Source: Methanosarcinaceae archaeon UBA470 (GTDB lineage Archaea; Halobacteriota; Methanosarcinia; Methanosarcinales; Methanosarcinaceae). Taken from it: a stretch of 7,944 bases of DNA. A program made the translations under genes and the position numbers. Shown here one piece after another: positions 1 through 6,055 of the stretch (the stretch's first letter is position 1; the number at the start of each line of letters is the position of its first letter). A model generated the notes under the pieces. It was given only the letters and a program-made list of their open reading frames with translations, searched no databases and was not told where the DNA came from. The DNA is taken from assembly GCA_002508425.1 (NCBI GenBank), contig DAKU01000171.1:1-7944 (forward strand), written 5' to 3'.

Positions 1-465
1 GAAGGTGCACAGGCGGGCTTAAGCTGGGAAACGATTCTCAAAAAAAGGGATAATTACAGAAAGGCTTTTGATAATTTTGATTATGAAAAGGTTGCAACAT
101 ACAATGATTCAAAAGTGGGTGAATTGCTTAAAGATGCAGGCATTATCCGCAACAAGCTCAAGGTACGGTCTGCCATTAATAATGCACGGGCTTTCAAAAA
201 AGTGAGAGATGAATTCGGTTCATTTGACACTTACATCTGGGGCTTTGTGAACAATACACCTGTGCAGAATTCATGGACATTATTGGCAGAAATCCCTGCA
301 AAGACCGAAATTGCAGAAAAGATAAGTACGGATCTGAAAAAAAGAGGGTTCAATTTCGTAGGTCCTACAATCCTCTATGCTTTCATGCAGGCAATTGGCA
401 TGGTCAATGATCATGTGGTGGGTTGTTTCAGGCATGAGCAGTGCAGGGAGCTTGGAGGGAAATAA
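1..465 (+). CDS. tag: DNA-3-methyladenine glycosylase I, 3' part (5' end outside window)
   Basis: This is the C-terminal 154 residues of a Tag-family base-excision glycosylase, which removes 3-methyladenine from alkylated DNA. The open frame runs from base 1, so the GTG at 115 is internal and is not the start. The first codon encodes the Glu that aligns with E. coli Glu38, a residue of the base-binding pocket, and is followed by GAQAGLSW with the conserved Trp (E. coli Trp46). The segments DAGIIRNKLKV, KKRGFNFVGPT and NDHVVGC follow the family closely. The His and Cys in NDHVVGC correspond to two of the four zinc ligands (His175 and Cys179 in E. coli); the other two, near the N-terminus, lie off the window. 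About 37 residues should be missing, judged from the usual length near 190. The gene converges on sppA. The identification is firm from family motifs; activity is inferred. Confidence 0.95.
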   Translation, partial: EGAQAGLSWETILKKRDNYRKAFDNFDYEKVATYNDSKVGELLKDAGIIRNKLKVRSAINNARAFKKVRDEFGSFDTYIWGFVNNTPVQNSWTLLAEIPAKTEIAEKISTDLKKRGFNFVGPTILYAFMQAIGMVNDHVVGCFRHEQCRELGGK

Positions 466-476
466 CATCATGCTGA

Positions 477-505
477 TTTTATATATCCTCTTTTTTACTT
501 ATTTT
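477..505 (+). terminator. T-rich terminator of tag
   Basis: Starting 11 nt after the tag stop codon, the + strand becomes pyrimidine/T-rich, with TTTT at 477-480, six T at 491-496 and TTTT at 502-505. Archaeal RNA polymerase can terminate at such oligo-T runs without a hairpin. I see no good hairpin here. The position in a convergent gap supports the call. Confidence 0.5.
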
Positions 506-532
506 CCAGATCTGTAAAGAATATCTCTCCCC

Positions 533-578
533 AAAAAAGGATGGACACAAATTAAAAGATGTAAAGGGCATATGTCCA
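533..578 (-). terminator. Hairpin plus T6 terminator of sppA
   Basis: On the - strand, shortly after the sppA stop, TGGACA (578-573) and TGTCCA (547-542) form a perfect 6-bp inverted repeat, extendable by a wobble and one A-T pair. The loop is long (25 nt). Three bases later comes a run of six T (538-533). This matches a terminator for sppA transcripts reading toward the tag gene. The long loop lowers confidence in the stem itself; the T-run is clear. Confidence 0.5.
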
Positions 579-585
579 GACTAGT

Positions 586-1659
586 TCAGGACAAATGACC
601 ATATGGTGTTTCTTGATACTGCTTTAATACAGTTTCAATGGATGTGTTCGAAGTTTGAGATTCAGAACCGAATAGCAGACTTGATAGGGAAGGCTTGTTC
701 ATGTAGACAATTGTAGGTTCCCCTTCTATGCCAGCCAGTTCCGTGGCAATATCAATGGCATCATAGAAATTTCCAAGTTCATCCACAAGGCCTAATTCTT
801 TTGCCTTTTTACCGGTGTATATTCTTCCATCTGCAAGGTCTTTTACTTCGCTGACGGACATATTACGGCCTTCTGCAACATTTGTCACGAAAGTTTCGTA
901 AACTTCCATTATTACACTGTCAGCATATTCCTTTTCTTCATCTGAAAGCCCTCTCCAGGAGCCACCCATATCTTTGAACTCTCCGGATTTAGCTATATGA
1001 TATTGAATTCCTTCTTTTTCATTATATGCGGACATATTTTGAAAAGTCCAGATTACACCTATACTGCCTGTCATTGTAGAGGGGTTCGCCACGATCACAT
1101 CAGCAGGTACGGATATATGATATGCTGCGCTGGCAGCTACGTTACCCATGGAGACTACTATAGGCATGCCTTCATCATGAGCTTTTTTCACTTCTTCATA
1201 TATCTCTTCTCCGGCAGTTGAAGAACCACCAGGGCTATCAACCCTTAATACAATTGCTTTTACACTTTCATCTTCCATAGCATTGCGGATATTCTCGTTT
1301 ATTCCATCAGGTGTGGCATATCCTAATCCATCATATATGCTGCCGGAAACAATTGAACCTTCTACATATATCACTGCTATCTTATCGCCGGTGGAATACA
1401 GATCACCATCGAATGTACCCATAATAGCTGCAAGGCTTGCACCAATGAGGAGCACAAGGAATCCAGCCACTAGTAAGTACATTTTCCATCTACTTTTGCG
1501 GGGTGCCATAGGCTGAGGTGTATTTCGGGTATAGGTTGTAGGTTCGCTTGCCGAAATATCTCTTTCCACTTTTTCTGTGGAATAGGGATTACTCTCCATG
1601 GCCGGTGTTTCCTCCCCATAATTTGTATTGGAACTATTTGCCATATCTTCAGGATTCAT
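586..1659 (-). CDS. sppA: Signal peptide peptidase SppA (membrane-bound Ser/Lys protease)
   Basis: The 357-residue protein belongs to peptidase family S49, which degrades signal peptides left in the membrane after secretion. Residues 1-58 form a polar Asn/Ser/Thr/Pro-rich tail ending in a basic patch (RKSRWK, 54-59). One membrane segment follows (about 60-83), so the tail should be cytosolic and the protease domain outside. The catalytic domain begins with KIAVIYVEG (93-101). The substrate-strand motif RVDSPGGS is at 139-146. The nucleophile is Ser177 in NVAASAAYH, and the general base is probably Lys229 in SGEFKDMG; the 52-residue spacing equals that of Ser147/Lys199 in B. subtilis SppA. The length fits the short single-domain form, not the double-length E. 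coli enzyme. The ATG at 1659 has GAAGGT upstream (GGT 9 nt before it); an in-frame ATG at 1644 is a less favoured alternative. It is divergent from metG and seems monocistronic. Confidence 0.93.
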   Translation of the reverse strand: MNPEDMANSSNTNYGEETPAMESNPYSTEKVERDISASEPTTYTRNTPQPMAPRKSRWKMYLLVAGFLVLLIGASLAAIMGTFDGDLYSTGDKIAVIYVEGSIVSGSIYDGLGYATPDGINENIRNAMEDESVKAIVLRVDSPGGSSTAGEEIYEEVKKAHDEGMPIVVSMGNVAASAAYHISVPADVIVANPSTMTGSIGVIWTFQNMSAYNEKEGIQYHIAKSGEFKDMGGSWRGLSDEEKEYADSVIMEVYETFVTNVAEGRNMSVSEVKDLADGRIYTGKKAKELGLVDELGNFYDAIDIATELAGIEGEPTIVYMNKPSLSSLLFGSESQTSNTSIETVLKQYQETPYGHLS

Positions 1660-1730
1660 AAGGATTATACCTTCTTGGCAAGAGAATGTACATGAACATT
1701 GAAATACTTATCTTGAATAATGCAAGCGTA

Positions 1731-1745
1731 ATATATTTTATAAAA
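1731..1745 (-). promoter_or_regulatory. TATA box, probably for sppA
   Basis: The AT-only block at 1731-1745 reads TTTTATAAAATATAT on the - strand. A start site about 25 nt downstream would be near 1713 and give sppA a leader of roughly 54 nt. The block is nearly symmetric, so it could also serve metG (start near 1763, leader about 60 nt). The orientation is inferred from the presence of a second TATA-like element nearer metG. Confidence 0.45.
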
Positions 1746-1776
1746 GCACTCTATCCTCGTCAAGTAAATCTATTCC

Positions 1777-1787
1777 ATAATATAAAT
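1777..1787 (+). promoter_or_regulatory. TATA-like element, candidate metG promoter
   Basis: ATAATATAAAT at 1777-1787 lies about 40 nt before the metG ATG. Transcription starting about 25 nt downstream, near 1808, would leave a short leader of about 15 nt that still contains the GGAG at 1812-1815. This is a positional argument only; the AT-rich surroundings make chance matches likely. Confidence 0.4.
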
Positions 1788-1811
1788 CTAACATACTACT
1801 CATATTATTCC

Positions 1812-1815
1812 GGAG
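1812..1815 (+). promoter_or_regulatory. Ribosome binding site of metG
   Basis: GGAG followed by ATCAT lies 7 nt before the ATG at 1823 and matches the sequence complementary to the 3' end of archaeal 16S rRNA. It fixes the metG start at the residue (MSKLPEDKP) expected for the family, shortly before the first Rossmann-fold strand. Confidence 0.75.
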
Positions 1816-1822
1816 ATCATAC

Positions 1823-3868
1823 ATGTCAAAACTACCTGAAGATAAACCTGTACTTGTTACGTGCGGTCTTCCTTACGCTAACGGCAAAGCTCATATCGGC
1901 CACCTGAGAACATACATTCCAGCGGATGTTTATGTGAGATCCCTGAAAAAACGTGGGAAAGAAGTAACTTTCATCTGCGGCTCGGATACTCATGGAACAC
2001 CCATAGTTGTCAACGCAGAAGAATTGAAGATCACTCCTAAAGAGCTGGTAGAAAAGTATCATCAGCATTTCTATGAAGTATTCAGGTCTATGGGTGTAGT
2101 ATTCAATGCGTTTGGAACAACGGATGATCCGGAAAATCACAACCGTACACTGGATATTGTAAACAAGCTTATCGAAAAGGGTTATGTTTATCCAAAGGTC
2201 ATTGAGATAGCATATTGTCCTGCATGTGACCGTTTTCTACCGGACAGGTATGTTGCAGGTGTGTGTCCTCACTGCGGTCAAAATGCGAGAGGCGATGAAT
2301 GTGATCAGGGATGCGGTAAGCACCTGGAGCCAGGGGAGCTTAAGGAACCCACATGTACCATTTGCCGGGGTCCTGCACATTATAAGGAACAGGAACACTT
2401 TTTCTTCAAACTTTCCGAATTCAAGGAATTCCTTCTTGAACACCTGGAGCATCTGAAAGGTACGTCCAATGCCAAAAACTATGCTCTTGGCTGGGTGAAA
2501 CAGGAGCTTACAGACTGGTGCATCACAAGGACACTAGAATGGGGAGTGAAATTCCCTGGCCATGATGATCTTGTTGTGTACGTCTGGGTGGATGCACCTA
2601 TCGGTTATATTGCCTTTACAGAACAGTGGGCCAAGGCTAATAATGAAAGCTGGGAGAAGTTCTGGAAAGGTGATTGCCCCATCGTCCATTTCATTGGTGG
2701 AGATATTATCTACCACCACTGTATATTCTGGCCTGCCATGCTCAAAGGTGCTGATTACAGCCAGCCTTGGGCAGTTGTATCCTCAGGCATGGTGAAGATC
2801 GAGGACAAAAAATTCTCCAAAAGCCGTGGATATGTGGTATGGGTACAAGAGGATTACCTTGACCACGGTTTCCATGCTGACCTTCTTAGATATTATCTCC
2901 TGAGTTACACATCACATACAAAGGAAGTCAATTTCTCATGGAAGGTATTCCAGGAAAGGATCAACACTGAACTTGTGGCTGTGCTGGGCAATTTCCTTTA
3001 TCGTAGTCTTCTGTTCGACTTCAAGAACTTCGGTGAGATTCCGGCAGGCAAGATATCACCTGAGATCATGGAAAAGATAAGATCCACTATTAATGAGGTC
3101 ACAGTTTCAATGGAAGAATTCGAGTTCAAGAAGGCCATTGATACTGCTATGGCACTGGCTTCTTTCGGGAACTCATACTTCCAGTCCAATGAACCATGGA
3201 AACTAATTAAAGAGAATAAGGAAGCATGTGCTGAAGTGCTGGCAAACTGCGTACAGATAGCAAAAGCCCTTATTCTTCTATTTGAACCCACTATTCCTGA
3301 AAAGATGGAGATCGCCTGGAAGCAGATAGGTATGGATTCCGATGTGCATACAGCAGGATATGAAGAGGCTCTGGTGCCAGTCATAGCAGGTACAAAACTT
3401 TCTAACCCCAGCATTCTCTTCGATAAGATAGAAGATGCCAAGATCGATGAGATGACTGCTATTTCCAATGAGAGGATACGCAAAGCTCTTGCAAAGGAAG
3501 CAGGCATTAAGGAAGAAGAACCAGTAGTAGTGCCTCTGAAAGACCAAATTACCTACGAGGACTTTGCAAAGGTGGATATCCGTGTTGGTAAGGTCCTCAG
3601 CGCAGAAAAAATAAAGAAATCTAAAAAATTGCTCAAACTGATGGTCGATGTCGGTGAACCAAAACCTCGACAAATAGTTGCAGGTCTTGCGGATTATTAT
3701 CAGCCAGAAGAACTTGTGGGCAAGATTGTCAACGTTCTTGTAAATCTCCAGCCTGCAAAACTTTGTGGCGTGGAGTCCCAGGGTATGCTATTGGCAGCTG
3801 ATGCAGGAGAACGTGTATCTTTGCTGACTCCTGATAAAGACATGAACCCTGGATCGATTGTGAGATAA
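1823..3868 (+). CDS. metG: Methionyl-tRNA synthetase with C-terminal tRNA-binding domain
   Basis: This class I synthetase of 681 residues charges tRNA-Met with methionine. The Rossmann domain starts at LVTCGLPYANG (11-21) and carries the HIGH signature exactly (24-27). The connective-peptide domain has two zinc knuckles: Cys132/135/148/151 and Cys160/164/178/181, the two-zinc arrangement. The second ATP-loop signature is KFSKS at 330-334, a normal variant of KMSKS. The helical anticodon-binding domain covers about 370-530, with the conserved NTELVAVLGNF near 381-391. A Lys/Glu-rich linker leads to an OB-fold tRNA-binding domain (about 576-681; DIRVGKVL, PRQIVAGL, ESQGMLLAA), which in some archaea is a separate protein and here is fused. 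The sequence HFIGGDIIYHH (289-299) has Gly where many bacterial enzymes have Lys (GKD). It is divergent from sppA and ends just before a strong hairpin. No truncation or frameshift is visible. Confidence 0.98.
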   Translation: MSKLPEDKPVLVTCGLPYANGKAHIGHLRTYIPADVYVRSLKKRGKEVTFICGSDTHGTPIVVNAEELKITPKELVEKYHQHFYEVFRSMGVVFNAFGTTDDPENHNRTLDIVNKLIEKGYVYPKVIEIAYCPACDRFLPDRYVAGVCPHCGQNARGDECDQGCGKHLEPGELKEPTCTICRGPAHYKEQEHFFFKLSEFKEFLLEHLEHLKGTSNAKNYALGWVKQELTDWCITRTLEWGVKFPGHDDLVVYVWVDAPIGYIAFTEQWAKANNESWEKFWKGDCPIVHFIGGDIIYHHCIFWPAMLKGADYSQPWAVVSSGMVKIEDKKFSKSRGYVVWVQEDYLDHGFHADLLRYYLLSYTSHTKEVNFSWKVFQERINTELVAVLGNFLYRSLLFDFKNFGEIPAGKISPEIMEKIRSTINEVTVSMEEFEFKKAIDTAMALASFGNSYFQSNEPWKLIKENKEACAEVLANCVQIAKALILLFEPTIPEKMEIAWKQIGMDSDVHTAGYEEALVPVIAGTKLSNPSILFDKIEDAKIDEMTAISNERIRKALAKEAGIKEEEPVVVPLKDQITYEDFAKVDIRVGKVLSAEKIKKSKKLLKLMVDVGEPKPRQIVAGLADYYQPEELVGKIVNVLVNLQPAKLCGVESQGMLLAADAGERVSLLTPDKDMNPGSIVR

Positions 3869-3887
3869 AATAATATAAAAACAGTAA

Positions 3888-3902
3888 GTTCTGATTAAGA
3901 AC
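3888..3902. repeat. Small inverted repeat GTTCT-N5-AGAAC after metG
   Basis: A perfect 5-bp stem with a 5-nt loop lies 19 nt after the metG stop. It sits next to the larger 9-bp hairpin and may add to termination, particularly for - strand transcripts, where T-rich sequence follows it. It is short enough to be chance. Confidence 0.35.
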
Positions 3903-3915
3903 CGTTAGTCAGTGT

Positions 3916-3941
3916 ACAGGTGCAGATTTAATTGCACCTGT
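3916..3941. terminator. Bidirectional terminator between metG and the CYTH gene
   Basis: ACAGGTGCA (3916-3924) and TGCACCTGT (3933-3941) form a perfect 9-bp stem with an 8-nt loop. On the + strand it is followed by a T-rich stretch (about 3942-3965) that runs into the end of the convergent CYTH gene. On the - strand it is followed, after the small inverted repeat, by a T-rich stretch around 3885-3868. Both genes end here, 83 bp apart, so one structure probably terminates both transcripts. Confidence 0.75.
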
Positions 3942-3951
3942 TATTGATCTT

Positions 3952-4476
3952 TTATTCCTTTTTCTCAAGCACCATCTCAAGGTAAGATGTCCTGATGGAA
4001 TCTTCCTTTCGGATACCTAATGATTCGAGAAATTCGAATATTTGATTGCGATGCTCTTCAATATTAGTTTCAGCCTGTTTCTCAACTTCGATGAATTCTT
4101 CAAGCCCTTCCACAGAATCAAGGGCAATGGTCATGCCTTGGCAACTGAAGATTTCTCTTCTCTTACGGACTATCCCCGATTCAAAAAAGCCAAGAGCTAT
4201 AAGAATACTTCTTGTGCTGTCACCATCAACTTCGGTCTCGAATTCCGGGCGGGTCTTGGAAACCGAGTCAAGTTTCTTTCCTTTGTATGTGAGCACTGAT
4301 TTACCATTGACAGAACGTATCCTCAATGCTTCGTCAGTGGTAGCAAAATCCCTCATGGGAGAGTTATAATAGGTATCCAGATGTTGCTGGATACCTTCCG
4401 GCTTTGCACCCATAGCAGCAAGTTTCTCACGGAGTGGACGGTGGCTTGCCTGGGCTTTTACTTCTATCTCTATCAT
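3952..4476 (-). CDS. cyaB: CYTH-domain protein, class IV adenylate cyclase (CyaB)-like
   Basis: The 174-residue protein is one complete CYTH domain, a tunnel fold that binds triphosphates through acidic and basic residues with divalent metal. The N-terminal signature ExExK is Glu3, Glu5, Lys7. Other family features are DTYY (34-37), LRIR (51-54), LTYKG (62-66), RPEFETEV (76-83), the basic VRKRRE (103-108), LDSVEGL (119-125) leading to FIEVE (128-132), and SYLEM (164-168). Known members are class IV adenylate cyclases, thiamine triphosphatases and inorganic triphosphatases; sequence alone does not tell which this is, and cyclic AMP synthesis in methanogens is not established. The ATG at 4476 starts 1 nt after the DUF35 stop, with GAGTGA just upstream, and the ExExK motif needs this start. 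It is probably the last gene of the HMG-CoA operon, followed by the shared terminator. Confidence 0.88.
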   Translation of the reverse strand: MIEIEVKAQASHRPLREKLAAMGAKPEGIQQHLDTYYNSPMRDFATTDEALRIRSVNGKSVLTYKGKKLDSVSKTRPEFETEVDGDSTRSILIALGFFESGIVRKRREIFSCQGMTIALDSVEGLEEFIEVEKQAETNIEEHRNQIFEFLESLGIRKEDSIRTSYLEMVLEKKE

Positions 4477-4477
4477 T

Positions 4478-4867
4478 TCACTCAGGTACGAACTTGGTTC
4501 CGTAATATATCATGCCCTTCTCGCCACTCTGGCCAAGCTTCCTGAACACAGGTCTTACTTTCATACCTATCTTCATGGATGCCGGATCACCTATGATCTG
4601 GCTGGTGAGGCTTGGTCCTTCTTCCAGCTTCACAATAGCAAGCACATAAGGTGTCTGCTTCTCAAACCCTTCGGCAGCTGTGTGAATCACTGTATATGTA
4701 AGAATTTCTCCTTTTCCACTAAACTTGAAGTTTTCCAGCTTACCGCCACGTCGGCAAGTGGGGCACATGTTGCGGGGTGGATAGTAGTATGCCCCACAGT
4801 TAGTACAGTGTGTACCTATTAGGTTATACCTGGCAACCTGTTTTCTCCAGAATCTCGGTACTGACAT
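4478..4867 (-). CDS. DUF35 zinc-ribbon/OB-fold protein, CoA-binding scaffold of the thiolase-HMG-CoA synthase complex
   Basis: This small protein (129 residues from the ATG at 4867) has the two DUF35 parts: an N-terminal helix (SVPRFWRK) with a rubredoxin-like zinc ribbon (Cys21, Cys24, Cys35, Cys38), then an OB fold (about 45-129, from GKGEILTYTVIH to YYGTKFVPE). In the structurally studied archaeal complex from Methanothermococcus, DUF35 sits between thiolase and HMG-CoA synthase and helps form one shared CoA-binding site, so acetoacetyl-CoA is passed on directly. Lying immediately after the thiolase and HMG-CoA synthase genes, this protein is almost certainly that subunit. A longer start (GTG at 4876, three more residues) overlaps the thiolase stop, but that GTG is part of the AGGTGATC ribosome binding site 5 nt before the ATG, so the ATG is preferred. 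Confidence 0.93.
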   Translation of the reverse strand: MSVPRFWRKQVARYNLIGTHCTNCGAYYYPPRNMCPTCRRGGKLENFKFSGKGEILTYTVIHTAAEGFEKQTPYVLAIVKLEEGPSLTSQIIGDPASMKIGMKVRPVFRKLGQSGEKGMIYYGTKFVPE

Positions 4868-4872
4868 CGTGA

Positions 4873-4877
4873 TCACC
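4873..4877 (-). promoter_or_regulatory. Ribosome binding site deciding the DUF35 start
   Basis: GGTGA on the - strand lies 5 nt before the ATG at 4867. It contains the thiolase stop TGA (4875-4873), so translation of the two genes is likely coupled. The GTG within it (4876) is in frame but would need its own site further upstream (GAGG, about 5 nt away), a weaker alternative. Confidence 0.7.
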
Positions 4878-6045
4878 TATCCCTCGAAAATATGTGTACT
4901 ACAGCAGTGGCGCCTGACCCTCCCACATTGTGGGTCATACCTATTTCAGCTCCGTCCACCTGGCGTTTTCCAGCATCTCCACGTAGCTGCTCGACTATTT
5001 CTGCAGCTTGCTTGATACCAGTGGCACCCACAGGGTGGCCACATGCTTTAAGTCCACCGGAAGTGTTTACAGGTATCTTTCCTCCGATAGCTGTGTTTCC
5101 TTCTTCGGTAAACTTGCCTCCTTCTCCTTTCTTGACAAAACCAAGGTCTTCGATAGCGCATATCTCTGCAATGGTAAAGCAGTCATGCACTTCTACCAAG
5201 TCTATATCATTAGGTGCTAGCTTTGCCATCTTGAAGGCTCTTTTACCTGCTTCCACTGAAGCATCAAGGGTTGTGATGTCCCTGCGGTCATGAAGGGCAA
5301 TGGTATCGCTGGCCTGACTTGTGGCCTTTACGTAAATGGGCGTGTCAGTGTATTTGTGGGCAATATCAGCAGGTGCAAGTATAACCGCTGCTGCCCCATC
5401 GGTAATGGGTGAGCAGTCAAATATATGAAGTGGGTCGGCCACCATAATGGATCTGAGTACATCATCCACACTTATCTTGTTGCGATACTGTGCTATGGGA
5501 TTATGGATACCGTTAGCGTGATTCTTCACAGCTACCTGTGCCAGCTGCTCACTGGTGGTGCCGTACTTATGCATGTGCAACTTTGCTATCATAGCATAAA
5601 GTCCCGGGAAAGTTGCTCCCATTATGCCTTCCCATTCTCTGTCTGCTGCAGCTGCAAGGGCAGTCGATGCGCTTGAAGCTGAGATATCTGTCATTTTCTC
5701 CACACCGGCAGCAACAACTATGTCCTCAAGTCCGGATGCTACTGCATGTATACCCTGTCTCAGGGCTAATCCTCCGGAAGCACAGGCTGCTTCCACACGG
5801 GTTGCTGGCACATGGAGTTCCTTTGCAAGTCCAGCATAGTCTGCTATCAATGCGCCTATGTGTTCCTGTTCTATGAACTGACCACCGCTCATGTTACCGA
5901 CCAGGATTGCATCTATCTCTTCTCCGGTAACTCTCGCATCTTCCAGAGCACCTAGACCGGCTTCGGTTATTATGTCCCTTAAAGAAACATCCCATTTCTC
6001 TCCAAATCTGGTGGTCTTTATACCAATGATGGCTACATCTCTCAT
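4873..6045 (-). CDS. Acetyl-CoA C-acetyltransferase (acetoacetyl-CoA thiolase, SCP2/lipid-transfer type)
   Basis: The 390-residue enzyme (from the ATG at 6045) condenses two acetyl-CoA into acetoacetyl-CoA, the first step of the mevalonate route. It is a full-length thiolase fold starting at MRDVAIIGIKTTRFG. The acyl-accepting nucleophile is Cys88 in VEAACASGG. The SCP2-type motif VHDCFT gives His287, in place of the NEAFA-type motif of bacterial thiolases. GGLKACGHPVGATG gives His337. The C-terminal glycine loop NVGGSGATAVVHIF (373-386) completes the active site. This branch of the family lacks a separate biosynthetic direction signal, but the tight order HMG-CoA synthase, thiolase, DUF35 identifies it as the archaeal channelling complex. 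It begins 10 nt after the HMG-CoA synthase stop and its stop overlaps the DUF35 ribosome binding site. The GTG at 6054 is an in-frame but less likely start. Confidence 0.95.
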   Translation of the reverse strand: MRDVAIIGIKTTRFGEKWDVSLRDIITEAGLGALEDARVTGEEIDAILVGNMSGGQFIEQEHIGALIADYAGLAKELHVPATRVEAACASGGLALRQGIHAVASGLEDIVVAAGVEKMTDISASSASTALAAAADREWEGIMGATFPGLYAMIAKLHMHKYGTTSEQLAQVAVKNHANGIHNPIAQYRNKISVDDVLRSIMVADPLHIFDCSPITDGAAAVILAPADIAHKYTDTPIYVKATSQASDTIALHDRRDITTLDASVEAGKRAFKMAKLAPNDIDLVEVHDCFTIAEICAIEDLGFVKKGEGGKFTEEGNTAIGGKIPVNTSGGLKACGHPVGATGIKQAAEIVEQLRGDAGKRQVDGAEIGMTHNVGGSGATAVVHIFSRDR

Positions 6046-6050
6046 TTGTC

Positions 6051-6055
6051 TCACC
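6051..6055 (-). promoter_or_regulatory. Ribosome binding site deciding the thiolase start
   Basis: Directly after the HMG-CoA synthase stop TGA (6058-6056), the - strand reads GGTGA, 5 nt before the ATG at 6045. The GTG inside it (6054) is in frame, but nothing resembling a good ribosome binding site precedes that GTG at a proper distance. Confidence 0.72.

Noticed and set aside
466..585. Possible small RNA or small gene between tag and sppA
   Set aside because: The 120 bp are accounted for by two T-rich terminators; no start codon with a ribosome binding site and no promoter-like element stands out.
1686..1907. Open frame in the sppA-metG gap running into metG
   Set aside because: It overlaps the promoter region, has a composition dominated by Ile/Tyr/Asn/Leu from AT-rich DNA, no ribosome binding site, and ends inside metG in another frame.
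2998..3507. 169-codon open frame antisense to metG
   Set aside because: It lies wholly within the firmly identified metG, shows no domain-like sequence, is rich in Ser/Ile/Ala as expected from antisense reading, and has no ribosome binding site or promoter of its own.
1823..3868. Possible split or fused metG arising by recent domain fusion
   Set aside because: The C-terminal tRNA-binding domain is joined by a normal charged linker with no frameshift, and such fusions are common in MetRS, so nothing unusual needs explaining.
4046..4369. Open frame on + strand opposite the CYTH gene
   Set aside because: It is a shadow of a gene with all family motifs; the translation has no recognisable domain and is Ser-rich.
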